From Eopsaltria australis (Eukaryota; Chordata; Aves; Passeriformes; Petroicidae), in NCBI GenBank assembly GCA_034509425.1, contig JAVTVJ010001350.1, positions 423,998 through 487,997 of the forward strand: DNA of 64,000 nt, read 5' to 3'. The first letter of the stretch is position 1. Every line of letters begins with the position of its first letter. The notes under the pieces were generated by a model, which was given only the letters and a program-made list of their open reading frames with translations, searched no databases and was not told the DNA's origin. The position numbers were made by a program, and so were the translations under genes. Below are positions 23,550-34,141 of this stretch, one piece after another.

Positions 23550-25608
23550 TGTTGACATCAGATGGCACTCACCTTTCTCAGTGAGGGAGGAGTATTTTTG
23601 CTTGGGAAGACTTGAGTGTCTCACTTGCAGAGCTAGATGTGTTGGGGTAGAGGAACAATATCAGGCTTGTCCCTGGCCAGCTGTAGGATGAGAGGCAAAG
23701 GTTAGAGGGACAGGGTGCTAGTGAGAGCTCTCTGCTGCTGACTCTGAAGTCACAAAGTGCTAACCACACTGAGACACACTTGCAGTCTTATGGAGATGAG
23801 CCAGGGACTTCTGAGGTAACAGAAGCCAACAGAGAAACACCAGAGAATAATCTGACAGGAATTAAATTATGTTCCTGTATGAAGACAACATGGTCAGTGG
23901 CCCAGCTGAAGTGGTTCTTCAGCAGTGCATGAAGTGTTGGCAACAAACAGGAGGAGCTGGAAGCCACCATGCTGCTGGAAAACTATGTCCTAGCTGCCAT
24001 TACTGAAGCCTGGTGGGATGAATCTCCTGACTGGAGTGCAGCTATTGATGGCTAGATGCTCTTCGGGAGGGACAGGAGAGAAAGGAGAAATGGAGGGGTT
24101 GCCCTCTGCATCAAGACGTGGATTGAGTCTGACAAGCCATCTCTGAAGAACCTGTGAACTGAAGAACAACAATGAGCAGGTAAAAGCCTGTGAGTAAGAA
24201 ACAGAGACTGAGGTAACAAAGGGTACCTTGTGGTTGATGTCACTACAGGTCCCTGACCAAGGGTAGCCTATTGATGAGACCTTGCTGCAGCTACAGGAAG
24301 GATCACACTTGCAGGCTCTTGTCCTGCTAGGGGACTTCAGCCACCCTGATATCTGCTGGAAAAGGAGCAGAACGAGCTGTAGGCAGTTCAGGAAACTCAT
24401 GGAATGGATGGAAAATAACTTCCTGACCCACAGGAAGAGCTAATACACAGCCATAGTGGAGGGGTTGCATTACTGAGTCTGTTGGCCACCAGCGCAGGTG
24501 AGCTAATTGGGGATATCCAAGATGGGAGGCAGCCTGGGCTGCAGTGATCCTGCGCTGGTAGAGTTCACAGTCCTGAGGGATATGGGTAGGTAAGGAGTAG
24601 CACAGGGAGGACATGGACCTGTTGGAACAAGTCCAGACGAAAGCTACTAAGTTCATTAGAGGAATGGAAGCACATCTCCAATAGAAAAGGCTGAGGGAGT
24701 TGAGATTGTCAGCCTGGAAAAGAGAAGGCTCTAAGGTACCTAATTGGAGCCTCAAAGTACCTGAAAGGAACTTACAGGAAAGTTGGAGAGGGACTTTTTA
24801 CAAGGGCATGTAGTGACAGAACAAGGGGGTAACTGAAAGAGGGTAGGGTTAGATTAGATATTGTACTGTTAGTGTTAAGGAATCTCCCCAGTCTGACCAT
24901 TCATGAGCCTCTCTGGTAGTCACACTCCCAAGGCCAGAGACTTTCAGTGATGGGACAAAAGCCCCTTCACAGTGAGCGGCTCCAGTAACCTGAGAGGCCC
25001 CCACTTTGCTCCCCACACATCCCACTCACGCAGTCAGGCCAGATTTCTTCATGGCAAAGTCTCACATGTCTCATTCCACAGAGAAGTTTGTTCACAGCAC
25101 AGCACACAGAAACAGCCTGAGCTGGTGACTCTGAGGAAGAACTCTGAGGAACAAAGCAACCCCCAGGCTTTTACACTCTCACAGTCTACCCATGCCCAAG
25201 TCTTGCTCTTCCTCTTGGCTCCTGCTGCTCCTGCTGTTTCTCTCAATGTCCATTCACCTGGCTCGCACCACTTGTTTTCATTCCTCCTCTTACCCAAAGA
25301 GTTGGCAGTTCATGGCCTCTTGTTCAGACTCCTACCCAGAGCTCAATCTGTATCTCAAACTTCATCTCAGTTTGCACCTTGCAAAGTGAGCTACTTGCTC
25401 CAGATGTATTCCTCAGTTGGGAGGGTGATGAGGCACTGGAACGGGCCCAGAAAAGCTGTGGATGTCCCATCCCTGTAGGTGTTTAAGGCCAGGTGGCATG
25501 GGGATGTGAGAAACTTGGTCTAGTGGAAGGTGTTGCATATGGCAGGGAGGTTGAAACGAGATGATTTTAAAGTCCCTTCCAACCCAAACCATTCTGTGAT
25601 TTTATGAT
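23550..25608 (+). mobile_element. CR1 LINE remnant with readable endonuclease, RT deleted
   Basis: The plus strand carries CR1 ORF2 endonuclease motifs in order: WDESPDWSAAIDG near 24010-24050, then GRDRRERRNGGVAL near 24062-24102, LLGDFSHPDICW near 24318-24360, and GGSLGCSDPALVEFTVLRD near 24526-24580. The reading frame is broken by stops and frameshifts. The sequence then jumps at about 24595 directly to the CR1 3' untranslated region, so the reverse-transcriptase domain is missing. The 3' region is split by an insertion at 24862-25402, resumes at 25408, and ends in the typical CR1 tail at 25590-25608. Such elements retrotranspose by target-primed reverse transcription; this copy is inactive. 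Confidence 0.85.
24862..25402. mobile_element. LTR-like insertion inside CR1
   Basis: CR1 sequence stops at 24861 and resumes at 25403-25408, bracketing 541 bases of unrelated, GC-richer DNA. The insert starts TGTACTG and ends GCTCCA, giving TG...CA ends, and is flanked by GATAT at 24857-24861 and GATGT at 25403-25407, a 4 of 5 match. This fits a solo LTR with a decayed 5-bp target duplication. No AATAAA is visible on either strand, so orientation is uncertain. The 168-codon plus-strand open stretch across it (24972-25478) runs on into CR1 and is not a gene. Confidence 0.55.
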
Positions 25609-26454
25609 AGGCTCAAGACATCCTTACAGGCTGGGGAAGCTGGAAAGGCTTTCTTGGTGGTGCTGCTTTTATCATAGTATTCCATCTCCATAAATTATGA
25701 TGCTAGTATTTAATGTCTTTCTCTAACCCCAACATAAGCTGCTTGACTGACAAAGTATGAAGAGCTATACCTACAGATATGCTTTGACAAGTGCCATACC
25801 AAAATGCTTTCTTTGAGGTTCTGAAAATTTTAGTCAAGATAAAGTTTCATGAGAAAAAAATACCACAAATGAATTTATCTTGGGCTCCTATATTTAGCAG
25901 AAATGTCTTGCATCATTAGAAATCCTAGCATGCACAAAAAAGTACCATGTCCTCAGATTAACTATGAAACATGAAATGGTAAAGTGGCTAGGGAAATGAA
26001 GTAGCCTCACCATGGAAGTGAGAAGGTCTTCAGCTTTCTCTGAATTCTGGAGAATTTTCAGTTAAGTAGGAGCCTTGTACCGTAAGAAACATATTGTGGA
26101 AACAGTAACAATCAAATTTTGATAACCTTTGACAAAATCAAAGAGTGCATCGAATTTGCAGTGCTTTCTTATTACCTGTCAACCACTCAATAAAAAGTGT
26201 GCTTTCATCAAGTTTCATACAGTTTAATATTTTCATTCCAGGTTGGTATCACACTTGTGAACTGAAATACTTGGAAAGCCCTATAATGTCCAGAGGATGC
26301 CTTTTAAAATGGACAGGTGTGTCAGTGATGCCGAAAGGACTTTTGCTTTTGCTTTTATATACTTTTTACACAGTTCTCTGTGTACAGTTCCACAAGTATT
26401 AGCATGCATACTTGTAATCCTTTAGGTCTGAAAACTTAGCCTGGTTTCTTGGTG
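25609..26454. other. AT-rich DNA, nothing recognised
   Basis: There is no convincing gene or named repeat in this ~850-base interval. Confidence 0.5.
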
Positions 26455-26965
26455 TCCTGTATGCTGGGAGACTGAACACCCCAGAACTGTAGAGTTAGAA
26501 GAACAAACATTCTACTATCTTAAGAACTCAAGGTCCCCTAGTATGACAGATTCTGTAAACTAGAAGTTAGGTCACCTCAGCCCCCTTATTGGGCCCTCTT
26601 TTTAGTTATGCTAATGTGTAAAGTCTATAACTTGTGTATGTGATTTGATGGGGGTGTGCATTATGATGGATTCCACCTGGGTGATGTGATGCATGAAATG
26701 GGATCCTATTAAAATACCAAAGTAAACGACCCCCAACCCTCTAACTGTGCCTGGCTTTTCATTTCCTAAGACCAGGGAAAAGACATCATCAGCATTTCCA
26801 GAAACAGTTCCTGGATATAGCTCTTCTCCTTGGATCTAGATGAGAAGGCTGTGGAAGGCCATCTGAGATGGTATGGCAGCCCTGAAGAAAGCTCTAACCC
26901 TCTACAAAGCACAATCTATCAGTTGCATCAGGATTGGGCACTTTAGGTACCCAGCCTTAGGAGCT
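26455..26965 (+). mobile_element. Possible LTR-like segment
   Basis: This interval differs in texture from its neighbours: a TGTATGCTGGGAGACTGAAC start candidate near 26458, a GGGCCCTC promoter-like region, an ATTAAAATACC motif near 26710 and a cytosine-rich segment after it. The arrangement is reminiscent of a retroviral LTR, but I found no target duplication at any plausible pair of ends, so it remains tentative. Confidence 0.25.
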
Positions 26966-27661
26966 TGCAGTGCATGGCAGCTGTGGAAATTCAATTTCTG
27001 TTGAATAGGGCCATTAATGAGTAACAAAAGAATCATGTGCTTCAGTTAATATTAACAGTAGAACTCCAACAGGGTGTTAGAGATGCAAAAGTCATGGTAA
27101 ATTAAAGCACATCTAATTCAAAGTAACATTTATTGCAAACTGACTGTAACACTGGTAGTAAATCCTGCACAATTTCTTCTTTGAATGGTGGGAAGTATAA
27201 ATTCTGGCAGGCAATGTGTATCTGGGACTCTGTCCATTTCCTGTAAAAAATTCAAACTGTTTCTCTGATTATGACAGGAGAGACAGATTAATTGAAATTG
27301 CTTAGCAGAAGATCTCTTGAATATTCATAGCCTGCAAGGTACTGTGCAAGAGAGACACTCACATACAGTTAACAAAATTAAAACAATACACTATGTTTAT
27401 CAAGAGATATGACCTTACCTCTTTAAATAAAAAGCAAATACAGGCTTGCACCTGATTATGGACTGAAAGATTTTTTAAAAGTATGAAAATTTAAGATTTC
27501 ACACTATCAAAGCAGTCATTAATGTAATATGGAGTTCAGATCTCCAGTGCAAAATATAGAAATGAGTTGTCAGTGGGTAAAAGCATCTGCCACATCTTCT
27601 TTGAATATTTATATGTCAATCTTTAATGTCTGTAAATGTAGATCAGACTTATTCTTGCATT
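26966..27661. other. AT-rich DNA, nothing recognised
   Basis: About 700 bases of AT-rich sequence without a gene or repeat that I can name. Confidence 0.45.
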
Positions 27662-27862
27662 ATCATGGAATCACAGAATTGTTAGAGTTAGAAGCAATGT
27701 CTGGAGATCATCCAGTCCAACCCTTCTGCCAAGGCGGGGTCACCTATGGCAGGTTACACTGGAATATATCCAGGTGGATTTTGAATGTCTCCAAGAGAAG
27801 GAAGCTCCATGACGACCCTGCAGCCTGTTCTGGTGCTCTGCCACTCTCAGTGTGAGGGCACT
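27662..27862 (-). mobile_element. CR1 LINE 3' end, minus strand
   Basis: The plus strand starts ATCATGGAATCACAGAATTG, the reverse complement of the avian CR1 tail, followed by GATCATCCAGTCCAACCC and a GGGTCACCTATGGCAGGTTACA segment typical of CR1 3' untranslated regions. It is a 5'-truncated dead copy. An open stretch on the plus strand (27529-27855) overlaps it and is not a gene. Confidence 0.85.
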
Positions 27863-28284
27863 TATCTCGCTGTGAAATTACAATCAGACCTTATAACTGG
27901 GAAAAATCAGAGTGATGTTTGCTTTTTGTTTCACTAGGAAAAGCTGCACTGAACCTAAGGGACTCAGCCATTTTCTCTGTGTTGTGAAAAAGTTCTTTAG
28001 CTCACCTCTCATTCAAGAGCTTTCAGTTAACACTTTGGTGCCTTCGGTAGTCTCTTCAGATGTTATTCAGTACACCAGGAAGGTTTTGTACCTGAATGCA
28101 ATGGACCTTTCTCCTTTTGAGAAAGAAGATAATCCAAAAAGAGCTGGAGTTTCAGGATGTTTCCTGGATGTGGGTTTTATAATGGGATCTAGAATTGTTA
28201 CAAACTAAAGTCTACATCCAGGTGTCACTTTTTGCTAATTGGATTATGACCACTGAGATGAGAGAGCTTCTAGTGGAAACCATA
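27863..28284. other. Unassigned DNA between CR1 and an LTR
   Basis: The interval holds a 98-codon plus-strand open stretch (27912-28208) with balanced composition but no domain or splice context that I can defend. Nothing else is recognised. Confidence 0.4.
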
Positions 28285-28881
28285 TGCCATGGTTTCACCC
28301 CAGCTAGCAGCCCAGTCCCAGGCAGCCCCTCACTCACTCTCTGGCCAGTGAGGCTGGGGAGACAATGTGAAGGGTAAAAGCTGGAAAACTCCTGAGTTGA
28401 GACATAGACACTTTAATAGGGAAAGCAGAATCCATCGACACAACCAAATCAAAACAAGGAATTCATTCACTGCTTCCCGCAGGCATGCAGGTGTTCATCC
28501 ATCTCCAGGAGAGCAGGGCCCCATCATGTGTAACACTTACTTGGATAGACAAATGCCATGACTCCAAACATTCCCCCCTTCCTCTTTCTTCCCCCCTGCT
28601 TTATGAACAGAGCATGATGTCACATGGTCTGGAATATTCCTTTGGTCAGTTGGGGTCACCTGTCCCAGCTGTGTCTCCTCCCAACCTCCCATGCACCCCC
28701 AACTTCCTCACCAGTATCAAAGTACAAACAGCAGAAAAGGCCTTGGCTCTGTGTAAGTCCTGTTCACCAATAACAAAATCATCTCTGTATTAGCAACCCT
28801 GTGTTCAGCACAAGTACAAAATATAGCTCCACACCAGCCACTGTGAAGAAAATAAACTCTACCCCAGCCCAAACCAGCACA
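28285..28881 (-). mobile_element. ERVK-type solo LTR, minus strand
   Basis: On the minus strand it begins TGTGCTGGTTTGGGCTGGGG and ends GGGGTGAAACCATGGCA. This matches from memory a very common avian ERVK LTR that ends in AAACCAYGACA. The minus-strand ATTAAA at 28412-28417 serves as polyadenylation signal. Positions 28380-28840 closely match the second copy at 60740-61320, with small differences. The 3' 80 bases differ more (28300-28375). No clear 6-bp target duplication is visible: the flanks are ACCATA on the left and TTATAC on the right. Open stretches inside (28485-28793 and others) recur in the second copy because the DNA is homologous. Confidence 0.85.
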
Positions 28882-31070
28882 TTATACTTCTAGTGTGGAA
28901 TTAAAAGTTGAATTTTGTTTTGAACACTATGCCTTTGAACACTGGGTACAAACTGGAATAGGAAAACTGATTGAGTTGCTTTTACTACAGAACTGCAAGT
29001 TTCTCTTGAAAAAATGCTTCTTTGGAACCCTGCTAATTACCCTTAAGAATGTTTCATGTAATAGATGTAATGAATTTATATAACAAAATTATAAAAAAAT
29101 AATTTTTTTTCCAAAGGAGTTTCTTGAGTTACACTGAAGTAACTAAATACTATTCATCAGATTCTGGTAATTTTAATGCTATTTCTTTTAACAGGTATTA
29201 AAGAAAAAAGAGACTACCCACTGTTTTCACTAAGAATGGAGTAGAATTGGGTATACAATGTAATTGTGTCTACTTGCCCCGCACAAAAAAAATTAATGAG
29301 GTTTTCACTTTAATAATTTGAAAACACAATTCAGTAAAGATGCTTCTCATTTTGCTTTCATTCAATATCCATTCTTTCCTTATTAATTTCCTTATTCTTT
29401 CTTCAATTCTTTGACAACTCTAGAGATAGGTCCAAAACTGAAAGTGCCTTTGGAACTATGGTTGCTTTTCTGTCTTTTCAGTCAATCCACATCATCAGTT
29501 AAGGTGCCTTTGATGTCTCTTTCAGACGTTTTAAGAGGTGATACTATCATTCTTTTCCCCTGTTTCATTCATTAGTCTTTAAGACCTCCATGGCTAACTG
29601 CTTTGTACTCAGATTTTTGTAGCCTTTTTTCCCCTAAACAAGGAAGCTTACCTAAAGGATGAATGTGTGGAGCAGTTGTATCTTCAGACCATAAAACAAT
29701 TAGTGGCCCTGATCATTAGGTAAAATGATTTTCTAAACACTGCAGTGAAATGGATTTAACAAAGATATCCCAAATTTACAGCTGAAAAGTTGTGAAGATA
29801 TACAGCTTCTGATGTTTCCAAGGTATACAGTGTTCTGGAGATGCAGATATGTATGTATTGAAGTTTTAAAAAATGTTAGCTTTTATTCTTGCATAATATT
29901 GAAAGTCAGTGACATTCAAGGACCTTTTGAAAGATCTGCAAACGTGACTAGGTGCTTTAACAAATGCTTACAATCTCATGGCTCCAAGAGGCACAGCTCC
30001 AGATCAAGAAAGAAATCTTTCAGAGTACCAGGAATTTGAAGCCTTAAGCATATAGCCATGGCATTAGCTGCAAACCCATATTTCCTTCTCTTTGATAATC
30101 ACAGTTTGAATCCAGTTTTAATGAAGGTGCAGGATTACAGTAATTTTATCTTAGCTGGTTTGTTAATTCCTGGTTGATGACACATTTTCTAATACCACAG
30201 TAATAACTTCAGCACATATAGGAACTGTAATCATGCCAAGACATCCTGTCAGACTTCATAGAAACCACACAGGAGTTAAATAGGACCGTGTGCAAGGCCA
30301 GACTAGCAAGTAGAAGCCAGATAAAACATTTGAGCATTCATATTTGATTAAAGGGCACAGAATTGGCAGCATCCTTGATCTCTCAGCAGAGAATTACATT
30401 GTGAAGAGGTGGAGCAGCACCATAATATAATACAATTTAATGTGGAAGAGCTGATATTTCATTAGCAGCCAATGATTTGGAAGAATGTTTTCAACACACT
30501 GATTTTGAATAGGTTATATATTAAATCCATATAGCTAACAGTGCTTAACTAGGTCTGAAGGATGGTTACAGCATCTGTCATTGACAGATTCCAAAATTAC
30601 TGTCTTGGAGAAAGAAAGAAAAATGAGATGTCTTGGGAATTTGACTAAAATTGGCTACGAAAGTTGTTTTGACTGGTGACTTCAAGATATGAAATTCTGT
30701 AATACTGGGGCTGGTTTTGGAAAGCAGGAAAACAGATATTTGCTGATTTTTCCAGGGTTTGAACACTTTATTTCTAGTTAACAAGTTGTGAATAAGAAAG
30801 AGTTCTCTTTTAAGTGTGGGGGTTATTTTAGTTATTTTCATTCTTGTAGACTAAGTCTTTGCATTTAGCAGAGTATGATTTCAGAATTTTGATAAATTGT
30901 AGTGTTCAACTTATCAGATATCAAGAAAACAAGAATTATGGGATGTGTTTGGGTAGGCCTCCAAAATTTGGTGGGTTTGAACAGGAGATGTCATGGGTGG
31001 TTTATGTATTTCATAATATTTTCAGGATTTTTACTTTGTTTTCAGTTAACTTAGCAGGTTCTATAGCTAT

Positions 31071-31129
31071 CCTTCTCTCTCTTCCCTTTCCTTCCTACCT
31101 TTCTCCCTTTCTCTCTCTTTCTCCTTCCT
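31071..31129. repeat. Polypyrimidine (CT-rich) tract
   Basis: Fifty-nine bases that are almost only C and T, with CTCTCT and TTTCC units and a single A near 31097. It is a simple low-complexity sequence. Confidence 0.9.
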
Positions 31130-33308
31130 GATGGATCTTGACATTGTGGCAGTCTTCTTAAGCTGTGCACTGTTTCTTTCATGCAATACATTTTAAGCAT
31201 TTTAAAGGACCTCCTTAAAATTTATTATATGTAGTAAAATGCATTAAATTTTTGATAACACCTCATTTCTAGGTTCAGTAGAGCTCTTTATTAGTGTTAC
31301 TGTAGCTGTTGGGTAAATAGAGTTGCATCATACCCAATAAACAGCCTCAACACCTCAAGGCCTGCAGCAGATGACTGCTTCTTTCTGTAAAATCATGTGA
31401 ATGTTTTTTCTAGGCTGAGACAAAGGTCTGTCAGGCCAGGATTTGGGAGCAGAAGCCTCAAAGTGCCCACAGGATGTGGAGGGCACCATGGTATAGCAGC
31501 ACAGTAAGTACATCTCCTCAAAAACAAGGTCTCAGCTTTCAGCAACCTGTAGCTTGGGGATGTCTGCCATTTTGTTTAATAGCCTGGTGGTTTCTCACTC
31601 TCCTATTGAGTAGTCCAGTTGCTTCATGGATTGCTGTAAGTCAAAGTGCCCCATGGAAAGGATTTCCAAAGCTTGACTGATGTGATGAATGCCCATTTGA
31701 GAGGGTAATGAGTGGAGAAGAGCAGGGGACATTGGCACCACCTTGGTTGTGTCATTTGCTTTGCCAGTCCTTGGGATCTCAAAGGTTAGGCAAAGACTGT
31801 TCTTTCATTTCTCCAAGTAGCATGAAACTTTGTAGGTCCCTCCTACCAAGGCCTTCCCCGCTTTTCCCCAGACTAGAGAGACTTCGTTTGTTTAATAACT
31901 TCTTAGGCAGGTACAGTGCACCCCTGATCATCTGTTTTGCTCCTTCTAGCTTAGTCTTTTTGCACATGGGTCCAGAATTACATGCAACATCAAAATATTT
32001 CTGTCCCATGGATTTGCACTGGGGCGTATCACTCTTCTCTGGTTTTGGCCACTATCCTTTTCTTAAGCACCACAGTTCTATGAAGTTAAAGGTTCTCACC
32101 ACCCTATAAATTACTGACTTGAGGAAACAACAATAGGAAGCCTGCTCTTTGTGACATCACAGCTATCATACTGTCTTCCCACAGGCTGAGTAATAAATAG
32201 TTTCACGTTGCTATCTGTCTTTATGTTGAATCATGTAAATTATCTAAAAAGTAATAAAGCGTGAGACAATATACCTGTTTCTAACAGACATTATAAATTA
32301 TTTAAATATTATTATATTCTTTGAATGCAGAAGTTGGTATTAGAGGGGCAGTATGCGCCTGCTTTTAGCCTCAAAATATAAAGAGAAATTGCTACTCTTT
32401 GGACAACCTTATGGATTTTTGTACAAGCTAAATTTTTCAGGTCAGAATAACTACAAAATAAAAACACATGCCATCTTAACAGCAACAAAACCCTTGTCTG
32501 TGCATAAGACATAGTCTATCTCCTGGGTGTAAGTAGATAATAATTAATTAATCAGAAATTATATGTTTTCTCCCATTCAAAATAAATAAAAAGTTATTTC
32601 AGGTAAACAAAGACATTATCTATATTTTGAATGTCTACACAAACTAAAACCTGGACTATTTATTTTGATGTAGCAGGTACCAATCAAAAGGAGAATTTAG
32701 AATATATAAAATTACATACAACTGTTTTAAATAGGCATTGTTTTGTAAGTGCTGTATAAGCTAAAAGTGCTTTCTAGCTTCAGGGATAAAATAAAATTCT
32801 TAATATTAGTTACCCTTCTCTGTGTACAATGTTACCAGAATTCAGGGATGCAGTAAAACTTTCCTTCTATTTGAAAGGGCTGTTTTGATTTATGTTATCT
32901 CTAGGGGACGCTACAGAAATCATCAATGTTTCATGAGGCATCTCATATTGCTCCCAGTATTGTAGATACACCATAGATTTTAATTTCCTTTGCAAATTGT
33001 TTAGTTCGTGAATTTTTACATAGATTTTTTTCCCTTATAGAAACTGTTGCTCTGAAGTTCAGTATAAAAAAATAATTATCCCATTGTTATTTTATTCCAG
33101 TTTTAGCGGACTATTCACAGATTACGGAAATTTTGTAGCATTTACAAGGAGCATGGAAATGGATATGAATTGAAACAAATGAGAAAGAAAAATTACAGGT
33201 TGAGGTTGAATTCGAATAGGGAAAATACAGTAAAATGTCAAGTTCATTACTGCAACACTCTCACATATTAACTTATTTTCCTACACAAAACTACCCTCTC
33301 CAGAAACT

Positions 33309-33347
33309 TTCTGTTGCTAAAGATCTGTTGCTAAATCTGTTGCTAAA
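33309..33347. repeat. Short tandem repeat of CTGTTGCTAA units
   Basis: The motif CTGTTGCTAA occurs three times in succession with spacers of a few bases. It is a local slippage repeat. Confidence 0.85.
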
Positions 33348-33436
33348 AGAACAAGCAATTATATCCACCAATTTTAGTATCCCATAGATACTAAAATCTG
33401 TGAGTCCACATTCTCTTTGATGTCCAAGATTTAACT

Positions 33437-33460
33437 GCCTTTTGTTTTGTTTTGTTTCTT
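33437..33460. repeat. (TTTTG)n microsatellite-like run
   Basis: Three to four successive TTTTG units. Nothing else is implied. Confidence 0.8.
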
Positions 33461-34115
33461 AAAATTAAGCAAATACATTGTCTACCATCATGACTGTTTT
33501 AAGTTTGAGTGATCTTGTAGGATACATTTTTGGAGTACTCAGGAGTGTCACTGCATCTCTTACAGACACCATCCTACTTTAAATTTAACTACCTCCAGGG
33601 AGCTTAGCTGTAACTTTACATGGCAAAGTACAGGCTTGTTCTTATTCCCTCTGTTAGGAGCTCATGTTTTCCATCTCCTATTTTAATATTTTCCTGGTAT
33701 AACTGTCAATTAACTGGTTTGAAGTGAGCAATGACATGCTAGCCTGGGTTATTGCACTCTACCCCTGGTATGAACACCCTAAAATATACACCCTAAAATA
33801 AAGTGTACACCCAGTTTTTCCGGGAGAACCCAGAACATTTTTGTTGAGTGCTTACTGGGTGTACTGATGCATTCTACCTCCTAGCAAATAGGAGGACACT
33901 GTGCTTGATGACGATAATATATAACACCAGTTAGTGTTAAAGTCAGTGGCAGTGTGTTGTCTTTGTTAAAAGTGACTCTCATAGAACATCTTTACTGCAT
34001 TATGAAAAGCTTTCAGTATAATTGTTTATACTTTTGGAGATTAAAAAAAATTACAAGTTTGTAGTATCCATGGTTTAGCTCTTTCACGCCTTAGAGGTAA
34101 CTCGTGAAACAAAAG

Positions 34116-34141
34116 TCTTTGTAAACAATTGTTTACAAAGA
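34116..34141. promoter_or_regulatory. 26-bp perfect palindrome with forkhead-type half-sites
   Basis: Each 13-base arm reads TCTTTGTAAACAA on its own strand, and the two arms are exact reverse complements meeting at the centre AATT. GTAAACA and its complement TGTTTAC are the core recognition sequence of forkhead (FOX) transcription factors, so the palindrome holds two inverted FOX cores. The motif is seen directly; binding is inferred. It could also be a chance or slippage product in AT-rich DNA. Confidence 0.4.

Noticed and set aside
24972..25478. 168-codon plus-strand open stretch as a gene
   Set aside because: It runs from the LTR-like insertion into CR1 3' untranslated sequence, so it cannot be a natural gene.
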